Shown here: one piece after another, positions 39,397 through 44,233 of the stretch
Layout of the letters: the number at the start of each line of letters is the position of its first letter
How positions within the stretch are numbered: the first letter of the stretch is position 1
Source: a virus
Length of the DNA: 44,233 nt
IMG/VR virus record: IMGVR_UViG_3300020021_000021
Coordinates: 1-44,233 of that record
Direction: 5' to 3' (one strand)
Program-made: the position numbers and the translations under genes
The notes under the pieces: generated by a model
What the model saw: the letters and a program-made list of their open reading frames with translations, nothing else
The model's database searches: none
What the model was told of the DNA's origin: nothing

Positions 39397-40490
39397 ATCT
39401 CAATATTAACCGGCATAACCAAAATTAAATTAGTCAACTCGCTGTTATCGGCTTGCTCACGGATAAATATAGGCTTGGTGCTTTCCGAAAAGTACAGATA
39501 TACCACCCCGCTAAGTTTAGACAAAGCCGTTATCATGAAGTTGCCATTAACACCAATCACAAAGTCGCCACCAGAATAATCGCCGTCAATTTCTTCTTTC
39601 GCATCACGGCCAAAGTCCTTATCAGTAGCTTTTACAAGACTACCTTTTTGCGATAAAAACAACCCAATCAGGAACGAATATTTATTAGCCATTACCCGCG
39701 TAACCTCACAGGCGCGACGTAATACATCGGCATCGATAACTAAACATTTATCCTGATCTAAAGTAACATTTTGCTTAAAGTCTGGGAATTTCATGTCAAG
39801 TAAAACAGAACGGATAAATAGGGTATCATCAATAATGAAGTCAACAGAATTTTTATCAAATTTCACTTCGATACTTTCGCCAAATTCAGTAGTTTGTAAA
39901 ATATCAACCGTTTTTTTGGTAAGTAGAATATCTTTTGTTATTTCGCCATTGTAAGTTATCGATTGCGTAGATAAGGTGTTATTACCATAGGCCGTTAACG
40001 TCATTTGCCCAGGTGTTAACGAAATGTCTAGCCCATCAAACGGCGTAGGTACAGAGTTATTAAGTACACAGAAAGCCGTTTTAGATAGTGCCGACTGAAA
40101 AGACTTGCCATCGATTTGCAATTCGCTTTTAGCGGTATTCTTAATGCCGGGGAAGTCATTGCCATCTTCAGCCGACAATTTATATACGCCACCTGCCGAT
40201 TTGATAGTCACCTGCAAATTATCTATCTCAAATATTAGTGGTTGTTCAGGCAATAGTTTCACCTGCTCATACACCTCTTTTGGCATGGCGATTTTAAGCG
40301 AACCGTCCGCCGTACAGGCAATAGTTTTGCAGATATATCCCTCTTGATTGCTGCCCGATATGGACAGGCTTTCCGGCGATATATCGAACAAAAAGTTTTC
40401 GAGGATGGGTATTACAACGTTCGGGTTAATGCCTTTTGAGGCGATTGCCATTGCATTGAGTAGTTGTTTTGAGTTGAGGGTTAGTTTCAT
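39393..40490 (-). CDS. dnaN: DNA polymerase III beta sliding clamp, 365 aa
   Basis: Begins MKLTLNSKQLLNAMAIASKG and VVIPILENFLFDISPESLSI, the standard start of bacterial beta clamps (l...l..v...v.....lPil.n.l.). It has three repeated domains and the usual length of about 370, and ends NLILVMPVNI, like the family's closing 'vlMPm.l'. It should encircle DNA and hold the host replicase, since no phage DNA polymerase is seen. Start and stop each overlap a neighbour (ATGA). Confidence 0.92.
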   Translation of the reverse strand: MKLTLNSKQLLNAMAIASKGINPNVVIPILENFLFDISPESLSISGSNQEGYICKTIACTADGSLKIAMPKEVYEQVKLLPEQPLIFEIDNLQVTIKSAGGVYKLSAEDGNDFPGIKNTAKSELQIDGKSFQSALSKTAFCVLNNSVPTPFDGLDISLTPGQMTLTAYGNNTLSTQSITYNGEITKDILLTKKTVDILQTTEFGESIEVKFDKNSVDFIIDDTLFIRSVLLDMKFPDFKQNVTLDQDKCLVIDADVLRRACEVTRVMANKYSFLIGLFLSQKGSLVKATDKDFGRDAKEEIDGDYSGGDFVIGVNGNFMITALSKLSGVVYLYFSESTKPIFIREQADNSELTNLILVMPVNIEI

Positions 40491-40726
40491 GATAAAACAG
40501 CCTCCGTCACCTTAGTAATTTCAAAATGATCATTCATAGCATTTCGTAGTTTCACAGGTAAATCACCCTTAAAAATATAGTTTTGGTTAACGTGTTCGCT
40601 AATCTTTTCGATTAGTTCTTCAATATTTATATCGTCGCCGACAATATCTTTTATATCTTGTATTGCCAAATAGTTATTTTCTATTCTTTCTGAAAATTCT
40701 GGTTTATCTTTTAGTAATGTGTTCAT
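40487..40726 (-). CDS. Hypothetical acidic protein, 79 aa
   Basis: MNTLLKDKPEFSERIENNYL, helical, acidic. Overlaps both neighbours by four bases in the clamp operon. No family recognised; may assist the clamp or the OB-fold protein. Confidence 0.65.
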   Translation of the reverse strand: MNTLLKDKPEFSERIENNYLAIQDIKDIVGDDINIEELIEKISEHVNQNYIFKGDLPVKLRNAMNDHFEITKVTEAVLS

Positions 40727-40884
40727 TTCTTCAATTTTAATAGTAATTTTTCAATTTCGGCATCTTTGCCGTAAACCACAACGTCGTGATCAATCTTAAT
40801 CTTGCCGTTCGTAAAGTGGCGGTTTGCCTCGATATATACCATCCCGGCATCGATCAGGGCGTGTACTCGCTGTTTGGTGGTCAT
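40723..40884 (-). CDS. Small hypothetical protein, 53 aa
   Basis: ATG 40884 and TGA 40723-40725, both in ATGA overlaps. Begins MTTKQRVHALIDAGMVYIEA and ends with a Lys-rich helix (EIEKLLLKLKK). Coupling on both sides makes it a real gene. Function unknown. Confidence 0.7.
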   Translation of the reverse strand: MTTKQRVHALIDAGMVYIEANRHFTNGKIKIDHDVVVYGKDAEIEKLLLKLKK

Positions 40885-41132
40885 GAAACTTTCCAAGCCT
40901 GCAAGGTATTATAATAATTACCCTTACTTTCACGACCATTCAGGTTAAAATGTACGTCTACATCTTGACCGATTTGTAAACCGTCAAAGATACTCACCTT
41001 ATCCTGTACGGCCTCAAACTTGACATATTGCGGGTACATGCCTGGTATTTCCAATATTAATTCACGCTTTTTGAAAGATGCGCTAACTTGTTCTGTTTCG
41101 CCTATGCGAAATACTTTACCTGGTTGGTTCAT
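40881..41132 (-). CDS. DUF3127 OB-fold protein (putative ssDNA-binding), 83 aa
   Basis: Matches the DUF3127 pattern: GKVFRIGETEQVSASFKKRE, YPQYVKFEAVQDK, then GQDVDVHFNLNGRE and a closing YYNTLQAWKV. DUF3127 is a small OB-fold family of Bacteroidota and their phages, usually annotated as single-stranded DNA-binding-like. Here it lies between exonuclease and clamp, so a role in coating ssDNA during replication or recombination is likely. Confidence 0.85.
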   Translation of the reverse strand: MNQPGKVFRIGETEQVSASFKKRELILEIPGMYPQYVKFEAVQDKVSIFDGLQIGQDVDVHFNLNGRESKGNYYNTLQAWKVS

Positions 41133-41983
41133 AAATATTGATTTAAATTAAGCGTTAAAATATATTTTCTGATTAGTTCTACCTTTTCACGTATTGCCAA
41201 TTCGGCAACAATGTTTTGCTCAAAGTAGTATGATTTTAAGCGAAGTTTGGCGGGTAAATGCGAATAGGTCATTTTTGCCCTGACTTCTTCAAATAGGTCA
41301 TATTCTACTTCATCCATGCCGAGGCGGTTCGCTTCTTTTCGGGATTGCATATCTATAAACTTTTCGGGCGCATCCATTAAGCAATAATGCAAACCAAATT
41401 GTTTCTTTTTAGCGATTGCCATGTACCCGTTGCCCTGCCATTCGTAATCCTTATTCGGCAAATCCTTATCAAATATAGGAAACGTAAAGCACCACCAGGG
41501 GCATTTAATATCCTCAACAGATTGCGCCCTGATTATATCAGGTGTACCCTCCATGTGTTCATCCTCAATAAATCGCTCCTGATTTTTAGATACAGACCCC
41601 CAATTATATTGTGCTGCCACAAACTTAATGGCATCATCCTCGCACTCGATACCCTTATCGGTATATTTCGATGTAAATTCTTTTTGCCGTCCGTAAAATT
41701 CGGGTTGCTCTTTTATCCACTGGTCAACAACGGATAGGCAGGTTTTCGATAGGAATATATCGTTTTTGTGCGCTTCCAATTCGGGTAATTCTGCGGTATA
41801 TCTTGTTACCTTTTCCAAATAAGTTAATGCCGGTTTTGTTTCCTTATTGGCACACGCATCATATTTAGCCTGATTGTCTTTTACAGATTGCAGCTTATCC
41901 ATATAGTTTTTTAACGGGCTGTTTTCTTTAGGTTCGGTCATTATATCACCGATACTACTGCATCTTATTTTAAACTGTTTCAT
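41129..41983 (-). CDS. YqaJ/Cas4-like PD-(D/E)xK exonuclease, 284 aa
   Basis: The N-terminus has RCSSIGDIMTEP (a 'rcSs.g.im' opening seen in phage YqaJ-like nucleases). Residues about 150-175 contain MEGTPDIIRAQSVEDIKCPW: the G-T-P-D and x-D-x-K acids and lysine of the PD-(D/E)xK core. YEWQGNGYM then supplies the Q of the last motif. Such enzymes are the 5'-3' exonuclease partner of a strand-annealing protein. Four-base overlaps on both sides link it to the neighbours. Confidence 0.85.
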   Translation of the reverse strand: MKQFKIRCSSIGDIMTEPKENSPLKNYMDKLQSVKDNQAKYDACANKETKPALTYLEKVTRYTAELPELEAHKNDIFLSKTCLSVVDQWIKEQPEFYGRQKEFTSKYTDKGIECEDDAIKFVAAQYNWGSVSKNQERFIEDEHMEGTPDIIRAQSVEDIKCPWWCFTFPIFDKDLPNKDYEWQGNGYMAIAKKKQFGLHYCLMDAPEKFIDMQSRKEANRLGMDEVEYDLFEEVRAKMTYSHLPAKLRLKSYYFEQNIVAELAIREKVELIRKYILTLNLNQYL

Positions 41984-42465
41984 GCCAGTAATAATTTTTC
42001 GTTATCAGCCGAAAGGGCGTAAGCCTTACGTATAGCCTCTATGGTGGCTTTTCCGTCTTTTACGGATTGTTTAGCATCATTCCATTTTGGATGCTTTATA
42101 TCAAGCGTAGGCAACGCTGGGGGGGCATATAATACGTCTTTGATACGCAGAGCATCTAAGGTTTCGCCAAACGCCCTAACTTTTGCTACATAAAGCGTAA
42201 CTGTTTTGCCTGTCCAGTCCTCAATAAATGGGCTTCCGATTGCTTTAGTTAGCGTTTTTTGGTTTGTAGCGTTTAGTATCATTGGTTTATGCGGCGGGAT
42301 TGTCATTATTGTACACTCTTCTTTTTTGCCGTCCGGGCCCTGCACCATTTCACGCTTAACGGTTTCGATTTTTACAGGCAGTTCTTTGTTCGTTTCTCCT
42401 GTCATTAATTCGTAAGCACCTATATATAACGGGTGACTTAGCTTTTTCCAATGGGTCTTTTCCAT
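41980..42465 (-). CDS. Conserved phage DNA-metabolism protein, 161 aa
   Basis: A recognisable phage family near recombination genes: W..L....YIGAYEL, then PHKPMILNATNQKTLTKAIG, DWTGKTVTLYVAKVRAFGET and DALRIKDVLY. The conserved 'KPmiLN.tN...i....gs....dW.Gk.v.LY...v..fG' body looks like an OB-fold or annealing-partner domain. No firm function known to me; the position beside the exonuclease supports a recombination or ssDNA role. Confidence 0.75.
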   Translation of the reverse strand: MEKTHWKKLSHPLYIGAYELMTGETNKELPVKIETVKREMVQGPDGKKEECTIMTIPPHKPMILNATNQKTLTKAIGSPFIEDWTGKTVTLYVAKVRAFGETLDALRIKDVLYAPPALPTLDIKHPKWNDAKQSVKDGKATIEAIRKAYALSADNEKLLLA

Positions 42466-42605
42466 AAAATAATAAAGGCCATCCCCAAAAGTGTGCGCTT
42501 CCAGTTCAGGCCAGTTTCTTTAAGTTATTAAATGATACGCACATATCTAACTTGTTATAAATATAGTGAATTAATTTGATTTATTCATTCCTAAATGCCG
42601 CAACG

Positions 42606-42887
42606 TTATTCCTCCCATAAATCATATTTGTGACAAATGCCAACAATCGCTGGTATTCCCCTAAAAACATATCCGCTACCGTCATAAAAACCACATTGGG
42701 TAACATATATTTCACCTTTTAAAATACGAAATCTGTTTGCCTTTGCTAATTCCCATGCTTGTTGTTCTTCAATGGGTAATGCCAATATATCGGCTTCATT
42801 CCACGCACAGGATATAGTTTCGCAAGCCATGCAACTATAATCTTTTCTTGCACGTACTTTTTTCGATGGGTAAGTAAAATCGCTCAT
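42606..42887 (-). CDS. Putative zinc-binding phage protein, 93 aa
   Basis: KVRARKDYSCMACETISCAW at residues 10-29 gives CxxC plus a third Cys, and later Cys residues occur (TQCGF, GICHKYD). Phage proteins of the 'aRK.y.C..C...I..Ge.Y' sort share this layout (GEIYVTQCGFYDG). Binding of zinc is inferred; function unknown. Confidence 0.65.
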   Translation of the reverse strand: MSDFTYPSKKVRARKDYSCMACETISCAWNEADILALPIEEQQAWELAKANRFRILKGEIYVTQCGFYDGSGYVFRGIPAIVGICHKYDLWEE

Positions 42888-42918
42888 AATATTTAGTTAT
42901 TTAGTTATTTAATTATTA

Positions 42919-43140
42919 TCACTTCCAAACCTCCCACCACTTCTTTTCAGAAACAACAACCCGCTTTCCTTTTTTCAATTCGTTTAACCTGGCCTTAACC
43001 GGGGTGATCTCTATTGGGTGCTTTGACGCATCGGCAAAGTAAGGCATCTTATACCGGTATTCATTCGGCTTATCGTCAATAGCCCAGCCAACGTGCTTTG
43101 TAGGCTCATCTTGAGGTATTATTTTTAGGTTTGGTTTCAT
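42919..43140 (-). CDS. Hypothetical basic protein, 73 aa
   Basis: MKPNLKIIPQDEPTKHVGWA then a Lys/Pro-rich body ending SEKKWWEVWK. No family recognised. Six bases from the next upstream gene. Confidence 0.6.
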   Translation of the reverse strand: MKPNLKIIPQDEPTKHVGWAIDDKPNEYRYKMPYFADASKHPIEITPVKARLNELKKGKRVVVSEKKWWEVWK

Positions 43141-43146
43141 AGTTAT

Positions 43147-43392
43147 TTAAAGTTTATTTACCTGAATTAAAAACTCATCTAAAAAAGATGCTTTATAATC
43201 TTTTCCATATTTAAGAGCAATTAACTGATCGTTAAGGGAATGCCTAAAATCATTAAGTAAGGACTCTAACTTATTATTGGCTTTATCGACCGACCGCATA
43301 ATAGAAATATGTACATTTTGGCGACTATCAAAAAATGCGTTTATTTCGTATTTTTGTTGCATCATTTGTTCATATGTTTCAGGTTTTTTCAT
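43147..43392 (-). CDS. Hypothetical helical protein, 81 aa
   Basis: MKKPETYEQMMQQKYEINAF, with heptad-like helices (DKANNKLESLLNDFRHSLND) suggesting a coiled-coil dimer. Starts three bases after the upstream stop. Function unknown. Confidence 0.6.
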   Translation of the reverse strand: MKKPETYEQMMQQKYEINAFFDSRQNVHISIMRSVDKANNKLESLLNDFRHSLNDQLIALKYGKDYKASFLDEFLIQVNKL

Positions 43393-43395
43393 AAT

Positions 43396-43560
43396 CTAAG
43401 CATTAAATACCGCATACACCAATCCCGAAGAAGTAAACCATACCTCCTCAATCGTCATCACTCTTTTCAAAAACGAGGCGTAATATTCCACCTCTGCCAC
43501 CTGCTGATAATTCGGCGACAATTCGCTGTATCGGTATAGGGTTGTTGTTACGGTTTTCAT
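43396..43560 (-). CDS. Hypothetical small protein, 54 aa
   Basis: ATG 43560 overlaps the stop of the repeat gene (ATGA); ends at TAG 43396-43398. Reads MKTVTTTLYRYSELSPNYQQ then a beta/alpha body containing RVMTIEEVWFTSSGL. The pattern 'lYrysELs...Q..a' resembles short phage proteins. Function unknown. Confidence 0.65.
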   Translation of the reverse strand: MKTVTTTLYRYSELSPNYQQVAEVEYYASFLKRVMTIEEVWFTSSGLVYAVFNA

Positions 43561-44233
43561 GCAAAAAATGCCTTAAATTCATTATTACCAAATCTACCTT
43601 TTGTCAATTCTATTATCTCTTTAACAGTATAGCCTTTTTTAGCAACGTTATTTGATTTAACAAAATCTTTCGTTCCAAAAGCACAAGCCCCAGTAATTGA
43701 CCGATAAGCCTCGATAGCTTCTGAAAAAGTAAATAAGTGAGATAATTTCAATCCTTTAAATTTAGTGGTATCCCGATTAGATATTTTATAGATCAAATTT
43801 TCTCTCGCCTCTTTCAAATTATCGCCGTGCGCCCATTTGTTATTACCATCGGTTACCAGGTAAATAACCTTTTGTTGGTTTATTTTTCTTACCTGATAAA
43901 CATTACCCTTTTTGCGTACTATTTCAGTAAAGATACCATCAGCTTTTATATATTTATTATCAGGCCATACAATCGGGTTTTTGATTATCGGCGTTGTAAG
44001 TTTAGTCCATTTTGCTTTAGCTTTTAAGTCGCTTCCGATGTCTAAGTCGCCGCCCACAGTAGGGTTGAACCCATCAGGCAGGGACGTAACGCTTCGCAGG
44101 TCTAAGTCGCCGCCCACAGTAGGGTTGAACCCATCAGGCAGGGACGTAACGCTTCCGATGTATAAGTCGCCGCCCACAGTAGGGTTGAACCCATCAGGCA
44201 GGGACGTAACGCTTCGCAGGTCTAAGTCGCCGC
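43557..44233 (-). CDS. 20-residue-repeat protein, C-terminal part (joins 242..1)
   Basis: This is the rest of the gene that starts at 242. It enters at 44233 inside the repeat, carries full TSLPDGFNPTV units, then leaves the repeat near GSDLKAKAKWTK. The final 150 residues form a conserved-looking domain: KGNVYQVRKINQQKVIYLVT, NKWAHGDNLKEARENLIYKI, then FSEAIEAYRSITGACAFGTK and a helical end. This last domain is the usual partner of such repeats in phages; its function is unknown. An internal GTG at 44177 is not the true start. Confidence 0.85.
   Translation of the reverse strand, partial: GDLDLRSVTSLPDGFNPTVGGDLYIGSVTSLPDGFNPTVGGDLDLRSVTSLPDGFNPTVGGDLDIGSDLKAKAKWTKLTTPIIKNPIVWPDNKYIKADGIFTEIVRKKGNVYQVRKINQQKVIYLVTDGNNKWAHGDNLKEARENLIYKISNRDTTKFKGLKLSHLFTFSEAIEAYRSITGACAFGTKDFVKSNNVAKKGYTVKEIIELTKGRFGNNEFKAFFA
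44030..44233. repeat. 60-bp tandem repeat array, right part
   Basis: The same 60-base unit as at 1-168, here about 3.4 copies. Bases 44182-44233 match 1-52 with mismatches only at the second and eighth positions, so these 52 bases are best read as the overlap of a circular contig. Confidence 0.95.

Noticed and set aside
42466-42605. Possible short peptide genes in the 140-base gap before 42465
   Set aside because: Only a 12-codon frame from an ATG (MCVSFNNLKKLA) is present; too short to support.
1-44233. Diversity-generating retroelement acting on the spike or repeat genes
   Set aside because: No reverse transcriptase and no template/variable repeat pair with adenine-specific changes was seen.
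1-44233. Reassignment of TAG to an amino acid, as in some crAss-like phages
   Set aside because: TAG ends several otherwise normal genes (2406, 11249, 12245, 43396) and large genes have no internal TAG; only one doubtful case at 20923.
1-44233. Temperate lifestyle (integrase, excisionase, CI/Cro)
   Set aside because: No such gene was recognised on either strand; the IrrE-like fragment alone is not sufficient.

Overview
This window is a nearly complete tailed-phage genome from a Bacteroidota host, siphovirus-like in layout. I see a terminase, portal, HK97-type capsid, neck genes, a 928-residue tape measure, tail tip, fibre and spike genes, a lysis cassette and a replication/recombination module. 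I see no integrase, excisionase, CI-like repressor, tRNA or rRNA, so a virulent lifestyle is more likely than a temperate one. The host assignment rests on promoters of the Bacteroidota form (TTG/TTTG, about 19-20 bases, TAnnTTTG), very short gene starts with little Shine-Dalgarno signal, signal peptides of the Bacteroidota style, and families I know mainly from Bacteroidota and their phages (DUF3127, the PrimPol-DUF3987 fusion). A sphingobacterial host (Pedobacter or Mucilaginibacter-like) is a guess.

The ends of the window fall inside one gene. Bases 1-52 match 44182-44233 except at two positions, and the reading frame continues across the join. The contig is therefore circular or circularly permuted, with a unique length near 44.18 kb. 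The gene at the join carries a 60-base tandem repeat, which is probably why the assembly ended there.

Region by region: (1) 2.0 kb leftward, across the join and down to 32.2 kb, all minus strand: an HNH-like endonuclease, small early genes, the 20-residue-repeat protein, then a tightly coupled replication/recombination operon (conserved DNA-metabolism protein, YqaJ-like exonuclease, DUF3127 OB-fold protein, beta sliding clamp, SNF2 helicase-DNA methyltransferase fusion, DUF3820 protein, PrimPol-DUF3987 helicase), an iteron-rich candidate origin at 33.9-34.2 kb, then small genes including an IrrE-like fragment and a VRR-NUC nuclease. (2) 32.2 to 13.0 kb, minus strand: the late operon, starting at a good promoter, with a putative small terminase, a six-gene glycosyltransferase/FkbM methyltransferase cassette, large terminase, portal, putative protease, capsid, neck, tail tube, tape measure and tail tip/fibre genes. 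(3) 9.96-12.99 kb, plus strand: a small-gene operon including a hexapeptide-repeat protein. (4) 9.9-5.0 kb, minus strand: a 975-residue beta-helix spike with a signal peptide, then lysis genes (membrane proteins, GH25 lysozyme, holin-like protein). (5) 2.1-4.9 kb, plus strand: a second small-gene operon rich in 20-30-residue membrane peptides and one secreted protein, ending at a strong terminator.

The phage supplies primase/helicase, clamp, recombination nuclease and OB-fold proteins but no recognisable DNA polymerase, so it probably uses the host replicase. The points most worth following up are the glycan cassette lodged between the terminase genes, the spike with an export signal, the origin-like iteron array, the two DNA-level repeat genes, and a tail gene split by one base in a G run.
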